A stretch of DNA of 64,000 nucleotides from Rapidithrix thailandica (lineage in GTDB: Bacteria > Bacteroidota > Bacteroidia > Cytophagales > Flammeovirgaceae): contig NZ_JBDKWZ010000005.1 of assembly GCF_039710355.1 (NCBI RefSeq), positions 310,001 to 374,000 on the forward strand, given 5' to 3'. Both the position numbers and the translations under genes were made by a program. Below the pieces are notes generated by a model. That model saw only the letters and a program-made list of their open reading frames with translations, was not told the origin of the DNA and ran no database searches. Each line of letters starts with the position of its first letter. Within the stretch, counting starts at the first letter, position 1. Shown here in pieces: positions 43,696 to 51,544 of the stretch.

Positions 43696-44715
43696 TCACT
43701 CCCCCACCAACATAGGATACTTCTCCGCTATTTCCTCCTTGCTCATCACGCTCACCTTCGGCCGGGGGACGGATTTGAATAAACGCTTCTTCCAACACAC
43801 CGGAGCTAAAAAGACAAGCTCTCCCGTATCCCGGTTCTCAATAAAGAGTTTTCGCTCATTTAACTCCGGGTAGGCCGCCATATCCACTTCGCCTAGTTCG
43901 TAGACTTTCTTGGCCGCCAACCAGTACAGCTTTCCGGAAATACGATTCAAAAAATAGATTTCTCCTTCCTGGGAAAAGACCTTGAAATTCCCTTTCAGCA
44001 TTTCCGGATCTTTCAAGGTACGGTACAAAGTGCCCTGATCTTTAAAAGGAGACCGGGCTATGGGTGGGTAATCCCAATCTAACTTTTTGATGGTGTAAGC
44101 TTTAACACCCTTCCATTCATCCATCCTTGTAACCAATAAGCTATCACTTCTCCATAAATACAAGCCTTGCGGATCACTAATCAGAGAATACAGCGCAGAG
44201 TCTTTAAAGAAAATATCTGCCTCCAACCGGCTCATCATTACACTATCCTTTTGTATGGCTTCTTTACGAGGTATTCTCCCTTCCAACCGGTTACCATTCT
44301 TGTAATACCCTTTCCATTCAATGTTAAAAAAACGTATGTACATATTCAAGGGGCTACAAAAACTATCCGTAAGCTTTCTTTTACGGGATTCGGTATCTAT
44401 TTGAAATAAACTAATAACAACATCCGGTCTATATTGATAAAAAGACATTATTGGAGTATACCTAATTGAATATTCATAAAGCATACCATCATGTGTATTC
44501 CAGTTTTTACAAGACCGAAAACTGTACTTAGTATCTGCTTCTACTTTTGTATCCAATGAAGACTTGTGAAGTATAATTTTTTCAGGAGAAAATTGTTGCC
44601 TGTGATACAAAAAACCTCCTTCAATCAATACATATTCTAAACTGTCATTCCTCCCCTCACAAATTCCCTGTAACACCAGACCACAAAACAATAGACTTGC
44701 TACTTGAACTTTCAT
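43696..44715 (-). CDS. Secreted immunity-like paralogue, copy 2
   Basis: The 339-residue protein has the same architecture as copy 1: signal peptide VQVASLLFCGLVLQGICEG, a central variable block, and a conserved C-terminal half. Within the C-terminal 120 residues it is nearly identical to copy 3 (KLFIENRDTGELVFLAPVCW), whereas copy 1 reads KVFIENRDAGELIFLSPVRW. The period of the array is exactly 1058 bases, measured from stop to stop. It lies 38 bases after copy 3 and 38 before copy 1, all on the minus strand, so translation is probably from one mRNA. Start at ATG 44715 by the same reasoning as copy 1. Confidence 0.8.
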   Translation of the reverse strand: MKVQVASLLFCGLVLQGICEGRNDSLEYVLIEGGFLYHRQQFSPEKIILHKSSLDTKVEADTKYSFRSCKNWNTHDGMLYEYSIRYTPIMSFYQYRPDVVISLFQIDTESRKRKLTDSFCSPLNMYIRFFNIEWKGYYKNGNRLEGRIPRKEAIQKDSVMMSRLEADIFFKDSALYSLISDPQGLYLWRSDSLLVTRMDEWKGVKAYTIKKLDWDYPPIARSPFKDQGTLYRTLKDPEMLKGNFKVFSQEGEIYFLNRISGKLYWLAAKKVYELGEVDMAAYPELNERKLFIENRDTGELVFLAPVCWKKRLFKSVPRPKVSVMSKEEIAEKYPMLVGE

Positions 44716-44753
44716 TTGAACGATAAATATTCTAACCTTCAAGGATTCGCTAC

Positions 44754-45815
44754 TCACTCCCCCACCAACATAGGATACTTCTCCGCTATTTCCTCCTTGC
44801 TCATCACGCTCACCTTCGGCCGGGGGACGGATTTGAATAAACGCTTCTTCCAACACACCGGAGCTAAAAAGACAAGCTCTCCCGTATCCCGGTTCTCAAT
44901 AAAGAGTTTTCGCTCATTTAACTCCGGGTAGGCCGCCATATCCACTTCGCCTAGTTCGTAGACTTTCTTGGCCGCCAACCAGTACAGCTTTCCGGAAATA
45001 CGATTCAAAAAATAGATTTCTCCTTTCTGAGAAAAGACCTTGAAATTCCCTTTCAGCATTTCCGGGTCTTTGAGTGTGCGGTACAAAGTGCCCTGATCTT
45101 TAAAAGGAGATTCGGCAATGGGAGGATAGTCCCAGTCCAACTTTCGGATGGTAATGGCTTTGATCTCTTTCCACGATTTCTCATTCTTAACAAAGATGCT
45201 GTCACTCCTCCATAAATAGAAACCTTGGGGGTCCCAGATCATAGAATATAAAGTACCGTCTTTAAAGAAAGCATCAGCATTCACCTGTTCCATTATTAGT
45301 TTTTGCTTTGCCCGTGCTTCTTTGCGGGGAATGGGTGTTCCTAAACGCTCCATTTTCCCCTTATACTCTTTATGCTGCCAAAATTCTTTCCAATCAGCAA
45401 AATAATATCTATAAAAGTTTAAAGGATTACAGATACTACAGCGATTCTTTCCTTTAGGTCGTTCCAAACGACTTAAAGGATTTAGGATATTCATTTGAAA
45501 TAAACTTACAATATATTCAGGTAAGAAAGAATATGAACCACTTCTAAAAGGTGTTACACAATACTCATAAAGGAAATCATTATACACAGTCCAATTTCTA
45601 CTCAATAGAGAACTATATAGAGTATCTGTGGCTAACTCTTTATTTTCATGGAACAAATAACGCTTTATAGGCCTTCTACCTTCAAAAATTGAAGTCTCCT
45701 TCACATACAATTTCTCCCCTTCAATCAATACATACTTCAATGTATCACTTCTTCCCTCACAAAAGCCTAAAGTCACCCAACCACAAAACAATATGGTCAA
45801 AACCTGTATTTTCAT
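44754..45815 (-). CDS. Secreted immunity-like paralogue, copy 3
   Basis: The 353-residue protein is the copy nearest to the transglutaminase-like gene (17 bases). It has a signal peptide (IQVLTILFCGWVTLGFCEG). Its N-terminal two-thirds differ strongly from copies 1 and 2, for example in RRPIKRYLFHENKELATDTL, while the last 125 residues are nearly identical to copy 2. It probably represents the older lineage partly overwritten by gene conversion. Position directly downstream of the candidate effector marks it as the cognate partner if this is an effector/immunity system. ATG 45815 is preferred over 45857, since it begins the signal peptide. Confidence 0.78.
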   Translation of the reverse strand: MKIQVLTILFCGWVTLGFCEGRSDTLKYVLIEGEKLYVKETSIFEGRRPIKRYLFHENKELATDTLYSSLLSRNWTVYNDFLYEYCVTPFRSGSYSFLPEYIVSLFQMNILNPLSRLERPKGKNRCSICNPLNFYRYYFADWKEFWQHKEYKGKMERLGTPIPRKEARAKQKLIMEQVNADAFFKDGTLYSMIWDPQGFYLWRSDSIFVKNEKSWKEIKAITIRKLDWDYPPIAESPFKDQGTLYRTLKDPEMLKGNFKVFSQKGEIYFLNRISGKLYWLAAKKVYELGEVDMAAYPELNERKLFIENRDTGELVFLAPVCWKKRLFKSVPRPKVSVMSKEEIAEKYPMLVGE

Positions 45816-45832
45816 TGTATTATTTTTTGCTG

Positions 45833-47371
45833 TTATTTCTTTTTCTGTACTTCCCAATATGTTCTAATCTCTCCAGGTGTATACTTTTCATCCCTCCAAG
45901 CCCTATAATATCCAGCAACAGCAGCCTTTTCCCAAGCTTCAAAATTGGAAAACACCTTTCCATAAGAAGGATCATACAACCTACCACCACATTTCACAAA
46001 TCGATGCATTGAGAAATTACCTGGAGCACAAGGATTATTATGGCCTTTCAAGTGATCTTTACCCTCACAATCCCGGTTGGCCTCCACACTTAATTTATCA
46101 TCAAATTTGTAATTTCCTTGATGGTCATAAAATAATGAATCTAGTTTTACTCCTTGCCTAAATATGCTAACAAAGGGGTACTCAGGGTCATCACTCGTTC
46201 CATTACTAGTAAATTTCCAACCTTTAATCAATACACCTGAAATGTTTTCTCCCAATTTTCCTTTTTTAAAATCCACTTTATACCCTATAGAGTCTATCCC
46301 TTCAGCTTGAAAACAAAGATTTAGCAACTCACTAAAGGCAAAGCAATCTCCTCTATTTGTATCAAGCAATTCTTCTACACTAGAAGCTACTTGCATATTC
46401 TCTTCATAATGATAATAACTTAATTGATTTTCTTGTCCCATCCCAAAATCGCTTTGAAGTAGATTACCTAATGGATATTCTTTTTGCGTATTCAAAGAGA
46501 CAGAGGGTTCTTGGTCAATATATGGAATACAGAACTTTTCCCATATTTTTTGAACAATATCCTTTCGTTTTGGAAGTCCATGGGACTGCCTACAACTATA
46601 ATACAAATAACGTTCATCCAGAGAACCCATTTGCAAGCTAACTTCATATAAATAATTAACTAATCGTATCGGTTGCCTATAAGTCACATACCAACGTGTC
46701 AAAGCCTCTTTTTTGACACTGATCAACTCTTCTTCCAGCCAGGTTTCGCCTTCGTCCTTGGAAAGGCTAAGCTCGATATGAAAGCCGTGACGGTCTTGAT
46801 TATCTTGAGGAGTAACCCAAGCGGCAGGCATGGCCGGATGGTCCAAATGGAAACAGCCCTGGGTTTCGAAATACCCTTTCTTGTCTTTTACTTCTTTAAG
46901 CTTCAGTCCGGTTTCTCCCTTCAGCTCGCTCTTTCCTTTTTTATTGTAAAGCAATGTTGCCACACTTTCTCCTCCCAAAGTGACTTTGGCTTTTAAACGT
47001 ACGTCTTTCAGGTCCGAGTTGCCAATGCCTTGCTCTCCCGTATAGCGCAAGGTTGCACTAAAGTTGACCGGGATAGCTTTCCCATCCTCCGTACCGTAAT
47101 AACATGCCGGGGGAGAAGGATTTTTGAAGACGAGTGCGCTTTCCGGTAACTGATCACTCTCTGCGATTGTTAAAAAATTCTCTCCCTGAAAGCGCAATGT
47201 CTCCAGGTCGAATTGTAAATCCGGTGCAGTGATATTCAAACGGGCGGATTTGGCCTGGGCATGACCCGGTTGCCCGGAAGGATAAACCGTAGCAACGATT
47301 TCCGTGGTATTTTTGTCAATATATACCTTATACCGGTTACCACTCCCGGTTTTTTCTACTTGTATTCCCAT
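45833..47371 (-). CDS. Transglutaminase-like protein, candidate toxin/effector
   Basis: The 512-residue protein has no signal peptide. Residues 1-230 look beta-rich and match no family I know. Residues 330-480 carry a transglutaminase-like catalytic arrangement: Cys343 in NRGDCFAFSELLNLC, His456 in FSMHRFVKCGG and Asp467 in RLYDPSYG. The Cys-to-His distance (113) is longer than usual, with an insert holding further cysteines (NRDCEGKDHLKGHNNPC). A preceding stretch YLYYSCRQSHGLPKRKDIVQ is helical. It heads an operon of three tandem secreted paralogues, the usual order of effector then immunity. Such enzymes may crosslink, deamidate or cleave proteins or peptidoglycan. Export route is unknown. 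A housekeeping peptidase is the alternative. Confidence 0.7.
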   Translation of the reverse strand: MGIQVEKTGSGNRYKVYIDKNTTEIVATVYPSGQPGHAQAKSARLNITAPDLQFDLETLRFQGENFLTIAESDQLPESALVFKNPSPPACYYGTEDGKAIPVNFSATLRYTGEQGIGNSDLKDVRLKAKVTLGGESVATLLYNKKGKSELKGETGLKLKEVKDKKGYFETQGCFHLDHPAMPAAWVTPQDNQDRHGFHIELSLSKDEGETWLEEELISVKKEALTRWYVTYRQPIRLVNYLYEVSLQMGSLDERYLYYSCRQSHGLPKRKDIVQKIWEKFCIPYIDQEPSVSLNTQKEYPLGNLLQSDFGMGQENQLSYYHYEENMQVASSVEELLDTNRGDCFAFSELLNLCFQAEGIDSIGYKVDFKKGKLGENISGVLIKGWKFTSNGTSDDPEYPFVSIFRQGVKLDSLFYDHQGNYKFDDKLSVEANRDCEGKDHLKGHNNPCAPGNFSMHRFVKCGGRLYDPSYGKVFSNFEAWEKAAVAGYYRAWRDEKYTPGEIRTYWEVQKKK

Positions 47372-47774
47372 AATTCAATGATTTGGTTTAATACCTGTTT
47401 CTCAAATTCTACCCTTTGCAAAAGGATCCCACTTGATTTCAGGGTTTCAAATGTAGTTATTAATAAGCTTATTTATACCAATAATTTGTTATTTTTAATG
47501 CTTTTAACGAAGCCGTTGTGGGTTTTGAGGAAGGAAGTACTAGGAGCATGGATAAGTTAATAAATAGGTACGTGTGTTTCGTATTAAATAAAGATTTTAT
47601 TGGAAAAGCCAGGTTTGATTTTTGTTTTTCCGCTTTTCTTTATTTCCTGTTTCCTTCTTTTGCAGTAAAAAAATGAAAGATGAAGCAATTAAAAACTTCT
47701 AATAGTTAGCAAATTATAGATTAATTCCTATATTTGCAGTCCTAATTTTAAGAGGCATAAAAATACACAAGATA
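47372..47774. other. Divergent promoter region of effector operon and rplS
   Basis: On the minus strand TACATTTG (47455-47448) is a perfect -7 box for the effector operon, with TTG at 47481-47479 (spacing 23, slightly long); the leader would be about 70 bases. The plus-strand rplS promoter is listed separately. No gene is seen. Confidence 0.45.
47707..47737 (+). promoter_or_regulatory. Promoter of rplS
   Basis: TATATTTG (47730-47737) fits the -7 TAnnTTTG box, with TTAG (47707-47710) as a one-mismatch -33 element 19 bases upstream. Transcription would start near 47744, about 30 bases before the ATG. Confidence 0.6.
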
Positions 47775-48128
47775 ATGAGCGATTTATTAAAATTTGTAGA
47801 AAAAGAGTCTGAAGAGGTGAAAGCTTCACGTCCGGACTTTTCTGCAGGCGATACGGTGAATGTACACGTAAAGATCAAGGAAGGTAATAAAGAGCGTATT
47901 CAGCAATTCCAAGGAACGGTAATCCAACGAAGAAACGGTGGGAACGGAGAGACGTTTACCGTGAGAAAAATTTCTAACGGAGTAGGTGTAGAGCGAATCT
48001 TTCCCTTAATCTCGCCAAATATCGCGAAGATAGAGGTAATCCGTAGAGGTAAAGTAAGAAGAGCCAGATTGTTCTACCTGAGAGGAAGATCTGGTAAAGC
48101 TGCCAAAATTAAAGAGAAAAGATTCTAG
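47775..48128 (+). CDS. rplS: 50S ribosomal protein L19
   Basis: The 117-residue protein is ribosomal protein L19 of the large subunit, lying at the 30S-50S interface. The family core is plain: FSAGDTVNVHVKIKEGNKER, QFQGTVIQRRNGGNGETFT, RKISNGVGVERIFPLISP, IEVIRRGKVRRARLFYLR. Length and C-terminal GRSGKAAKIKE are typical. It is not beside trmD or rimM as in many bacteria; it stands alone with its own promoter and terminator. Confidence 0.97.
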   Translation: MSDLLKFVEKESEEVKASRPDFSAGDTVNVHVKIKEGNKERIQQFQGTVIQRRNGGNGETFTVRKISNGVGVERIFPLISPNIAKIEVIRRGKVRRARLFYLRGRSGKAAKIKEKRF

Positions 48129-48509
48129 TTTAGCGCTTAGCCGCTTTTTTGAGGCACGCATCGATTATAAGAAATTAAGTCTCTGGCCAACAAATGTAAG
48201 TTTGTTGGCTTTTGTGTTTTCTGTAGATTGACCTCCTCATAAAAGGAAATTTACCTTAAATGCAGCACTCTGTGCCAGGGGCTTTTTGTAATCCTCAAAA
48301 AAATAAGTAATATCGGTTTTTAAAGCCTTGTTGGACAAGCTTGGGTTGGGTAACGATACGTATTTTGTGGTGGTTAATAAACAAAATGAAGCCGGGAAAG
48401 GCTTTGTCAACACTACGAACAAATTATCGTTAACATATACGAAAGTACCCGGTTTGTATAGAAAGATTCATAATTATCTCTGTTGTTCCTAAATCAAAGC
48501 ACTGTCCTT
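48129..48509. other. Intergenic region after rplS
   Basis: This holds the rplS terminator and about 290 further bases. Both strands have short frames with partly protein-like composition (48237-48422 minus; about 48318-48490 plus), but neither has a good start or recognisable family. It may be a gene remnant. Confidence 0.35.
48186..48216 (+). terminator. Terminator after rplS
   Basis: GCCAACAAA (48186-48194) pairs perfectly with TTTGTTGGC (48201-48209) across a 6-base loop, followed by TTTTGTGTTTT. Confidence 0.8.
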
Positions 48510-49259
48510 ATGGAAATTCAGTTGGAGAAAGGGAAAAAGTTATATTTTGCCTCTGACTTTCACCTGGGAATCCCCACCCATGAAGAAAGCGTAAAGCGCG
48601 AACGGAAAATTGTACGTTGGCTGGATCAGGCCAAAGAAGATGCGCAGCATATTTTTTTGATTGGGGACATTTTTGATTTTTGGTTTGAGTATAAAACTGT
48701 TATTCCGAAAGGTTTCATCCGCTTTCAAGGCAAATTGGCAGAGTTGACCGATGCCGGAATTCCCGTTTCCTTCTTTATTGGTAACCACGATATGTGGCTT
48801 TTCGATTATTTCACTAAGGAGTTAGGGATTGCTATTTATCGCGAGCCTTTGGTGATGCATGTCAACGGTACTAAAATGTATGTAGGGCACGGTGATGGCC
48901 TGGGCCCCGGAGACGGCTTTTATAAAATTTTGAAGAAAATCTTCCGGAACAAACTCTGTATTTGGCTTTTTGGTTTGATTCATCCCAGCCTGGGGATTAC
49001 CATCGCAGATAGGTGGTCGCGGCAAAGCAAGAAAAAAGGAACTCCGCAATTTATGGGGGAAGAGGAGTGGATTTATCAATTTGCCAAAGAACTGGAAGAA
49101 AAAGAGCATCACGATTACTATATTTTTGGTCACCGGCATTTGAACTTTGTCATGGATGTGTTGGGGCGAAGCAAATATGTGAATACGGGAGAGTGGCTTT
49201 CAACTTACAGTTATGCCACCTTTGACGGAGAAGAAATGCAATTGTTAAAATTTGATTAG
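48510..49259 (+). CDS. lpxH: UDP-2,3-diacylglucosamine diphosphatase
   Basis: This 249-residue calcineurin-like phosphoesterase cleaves UDP-2,3-diacylglucosamine to lipid X in lipid A synthesis. The metal motifs are intact: YFASDFHLG, LIGDIFDFWFEY, FFIGNHDMWLF, VGHGDGLGPGD and IFGHRHLN. The hydrophobic cap helix FRNKLCIWLFGLIHPS fits membrane-associated LpxH. ATG 48510 is chosen; a frame from 48483 adds nine residues with no family match. It stands 381 bases after rplS and upstream of pyrG. Confidence 0.92.
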   Translation: MEIQLEKGKKLYFASDFHLGIPTHEESVKRERKIVRWLDQAKEDAQHIFLIGDIFDFWFEYKTVIPKGFIRFQGKLAELTDAGIPVSFFIGNHDMWLFDYFTKELGIAIYREPLVMHVNGTKMYVGHGDGLGPGDGFYKILKKIFRNKLCIWLFGLIHPSLGITIADRWSRQSKKKGTPQFMGEEEWIYQFAKELEEKEHHDYYIFGHRHLNFVMDVLGRSKYVNTGEWLSTYSYATFDGEEMQLLKFD

Positions 49260-49548
49260 TTCCTACGACCTGAAAAGTTTTCGCTAACAAAGTGGTTTTT
49301 ATTCATCCGTAAAAGCCCGAAGCGGAAACTTTCTCATGGGTGCTTTCCTTCCTTCATTAGACAAACCTTACAATCGCCACACTTGATAGTCTTTTCGCGA
49401 AAATAATTCTATCCGGATTTTTTAAAATTTTCTTGAAAAAACGGGTAAATTACCCTGTTCGATAAAAAAAATGCAGGGTAAAAAACAGCTCTATAAGCAT
49501 TAGAAGGAAGATTTTAAGGGAGAATGGGAGAAGTTCCTGGAAAGGCAA
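49260..49548. other. Intergenic region with three-part inverted repeat
   Basis: No gene is seen. GGGTAA-A-TTACCC (49443-49455) is a palindrome, and TTACCCTG (49450-49457) also pairs with CAGGGTAA (49474-49481), so two exclusive hairpins are possible. It may be a terminator of lpxH or an operator. Confidence 0.45.
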
Positions 49549-49579
49549 ATTGAATAATATCGGATTTAACGTATTTTTG
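49549..49579 (+). promoter_or_regulatory. Promoter of pyrG
   Basis: ATTG (49549-49552) and TATTTTTG (49572-49579) match the -33 and -7 elements with a 19-base spacer. The predicted start near 49585 leaves a leader of about 18 bases. Confidence 0.75.
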
Positions 49580-49602
49580 CAGCAAATATTAATCAGAGAG
49601 GA

Positions 49603-51222
49603 ATGGCGTCTGCAAAGTATATTTTTGTTACAGGTGGAGTTACTTCATCCTTAGGAAAAGGAATTATATCTTCTTCGTTAGGTAAATTATTACAAGCAAG
49701 AGGATACAAAGTTACCATTCAAAAGTTCGACCCCTATATTAACATCGATCCGGGAACAATGAATCCCTACGAGCACGGTGAGTGCTATGTGACCGATGAC
49801 GGGGCCGAAACAGATTTGGATTTGGGACATTACGAACGGTTTTTGAATATTTCCACTTCCCAGGCTAATAATGTGACCACTGGAAGGATCTATCACAATG
49901 TGATTTCCAAAGAGCGGAAAGGGGAGTATTTAGGGAAAACGGTTCAGGTAATTCCCCATATTACCGATGAAATTAAACGGAATATCTACTCACTGGCCGA
50001 AACTGGCGAGTACGATATTGTGATTACGGAAATTGGCGGTTGTGTCGGAGATATTGAGTCCTTGCCCTTTATTGAAGCGGTAAGACAAGCCCGTTGGGAT
50101 GTCGGGCCACACAATTCATTAGTCATTCATTTGACTTTGGTCCCCTATCTCAAAGCGGCAAAAGAGCTGAAAACCAAGCCTACCCAACATTCTGTGAAAA
50201 CCTTGTTGGAATCAGGGATCCAGCCGGATATTTTAGTATGCCGGACCGAGCACCCGCTTCCTCCGGAAATCCGCAGAAAGGTAGCCTTGTTTTGTAATGT
50301 GGATTTGAAAGCGGTGATCGAATCAAGAGATGCCGAGTCTATCTACGATGTGCCTTTGTTGATGCGCAAAGAGAGGCTGGATGAAATTGTATTGTCTAAA
50401 TTGGATCTGCCGAATACACCTGAGCCGGATATCAGCTCATGGAAACACTTTTTGGGTAAATTGAAAAACCCCACCGGGGAAGTCAATATTGGTCTGGTAG
50501 GAAAGTATGTAGAGTTGCCGGATGCTTATAAATCTATTGTAGAAGCCTTGATTCATGCCGGAGCAATGAATGAATGCCGGGTGAACATCCATTGGGTCAA
50601 AGCCGAAAGCCTGGATGATGGAGAGGTGGAAGAGCATCTGCAAAACATGGATGCGGTATTGGTGGCACCGGGATTCGGAGAGCGGGGAGTCGAAGGTAAA
50701 ATCAATGCGGTGACCTATGCCAGGGAAAACAAAATCCCGTTTTTGGGCATTTGCTTGGGAATGCAATGTGCGGTGGTAGAATTTGCCCGGAATGTATTGA
50801 AATTGGAAGGAGCGGCTTCTGCGGAAGTATCGCAAGAAACACCCCATCCGGTGATCGCATTAATGGACGATCAGAAAAATATTACCATGATGGGAGGTAC
50901 GATGCGATTGGGCGCTTATCCGTGTAAAATCCGGAAAAACTCCCTGGCAGCGAAAATCTACCATAAGCCGGAGATAAAAGAACGGCACCGTCATCGTTAC
51001 GAATTCAATAATAATTACCTGGAGCAGTACGAACAAGCTGGCATGCTGCCTTCCGGTATCAACCCTGATTCGGGTTTGGTTGAGGTCGTTGAGTTGAAAG
51101 ATCATCCTTTCTTTGTAGGGAGCCAGTTCCATCCCGAGTTAAAAAGTACGGTTGAAGATCCGCATCCCTTGTTTGTGAGTTTTGTGGGAGCAGCTATTGA
51201 GAAGAAGAAAGGAAAAAATTAA
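49603..51222 (+). CDS. pyrG: CTP synthase
   Basis: The 539-residue enzyme makes CTP from UTP, ATP and glutamine. The synthetase domain shows FVTGGVTSSLGKGIISSSLG, KFDPYINIDPGTMNPYEHGE and HYERFLNISTS. The glutamine amidotransferase domain has nucleophile Cys384 in FLGICLGMQCAVVEFARN and its His-Glu partner in SQFHPELKSTVEDPHPLF. Length is normal. It has its own well-formed promoter. yidC follows after 322 bases on the same strand; a weak TAACAG/CTGTTA hairpin lies just after the stop. Confidence 0.97.
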   Translation: MASAKYIFVTGGVTSSLGKGIISSSLGKLLQARGYKVTIQKFDPYINIDPGTMNPYEHGECYVTDDGAETDLDLGHYERFLNISTSQANNVTTGRIYHNVISKERKGEYLGKTVQVIPHITDEIKRNIYSLAETGEYDIVITEIGGCVGDIESLPFIEAVRQARWDVGPHNSLVIHLTLVPYLKAAKELKTKPTQHSVKTLLESGIQPDILVCRTEHPLPPEIRRKVALFCNVDLKAVIESRDAESIYDVPLLMRKERLDEIVLSKLDLPNTPEPDISSWKHFLGKLKNPTGEVNIGLVGKYVELPDAYKSIVEALIHAGAMNECRVNIHWVKAESLDDGEVEEHLQNMDAVLVAPGFGERGVEGKINAVTYARENKIPFLGICLGMQCAVVEFARNVLKLEGAASAEVSQETPHPVIALMDDQKNITMMGGTMRLGAYPCKIRKNSLAAKIYHKPEIKERHRHRYEFNNNYLEQYEQAGMLPSGINPDSGLVEVVELKDHPFFVGSQFHPELKSTVEDPHPLFVSFVGAAIEKKKGKN

Positions 51223-51544
51223 ATACCGGATAGCATCTTTTAACAGCTTGAATCTGTTAGATTTGCTTCTTTAGATGGAATAAACTGATGGTTGAGCAAT
51301 TGCTTTCTAAAAACAGGAGCCTTTTAAAAAGGTGCTGTCAGTGCAAGTTGCCTCTTCCTCAAGCATAATATAAGGAGTATTGAGAAAGAGCAATCAAGTT
51401 CTGAGGGTTAAGCGCAATGCGGGAAGTGAGTAATTATTTCCGGGCATACCTTATCCCTCATTGCTTTTGGTCTTTCCGGTACTGCTGGTGATTAGTGGAA
51501 AATGTGATTTTTGGAAATCACACTTATTTTTAAAAGAAAAAATA
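51223..51544. other. Intergenic region between pyrG and yidC
   Basis: No gene is seen. TAACAG/CTGTTA (51241-51259) is a weak hairpin after pyrG. TAGATTTG (51258-51265) matches the -7 box without a -33 partner. A perfect hairpin TGTGATTT-TTGG-AAATCACA (51503-51522) lies 22 bases before the yidC ATG. Confidence 0.45.

Larger units (their letters stand above)
42638..45130. repeat. Tandem gene array, 1058-base period
   Basis: Three copies share near-identical DNA. Copies 1 and 2 match along the whole gene; copy 3 joins them only in its 3' part (about 44754-45130). At 45069-45083 copy 3 shares TTTGAGTGTGCGGTAC with copy 1, whereas copy 2 has TTTCAAGGTACGGTAC. Elsewhere in that part copy 3 follows copy 2, so the array is mosaic. 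Confidence 0.85.

Noticed and set aside
43657..43798. N-terminal extension of copy 1 (and likewise copy 2 to 44856)
   Set aside because: The extension is readthrough in another frame of the neighbouring paralogue's 3' end; the signal peptide defines the true start.
48237..48422. 61-codon minus-strand frame and an opposing plus-strand frame near 48318-48490
   Set aside because: Neither has a convincing start or family; at most a gene remnant, so only noted as intergenic.
51503..51522. CRP-like site TGTGA...TCACA upstream of yidC
   Set aside because: The half-sites are 10 bases apart, not 6, so it fits a hairpin better than a CRP/Fnr operator.
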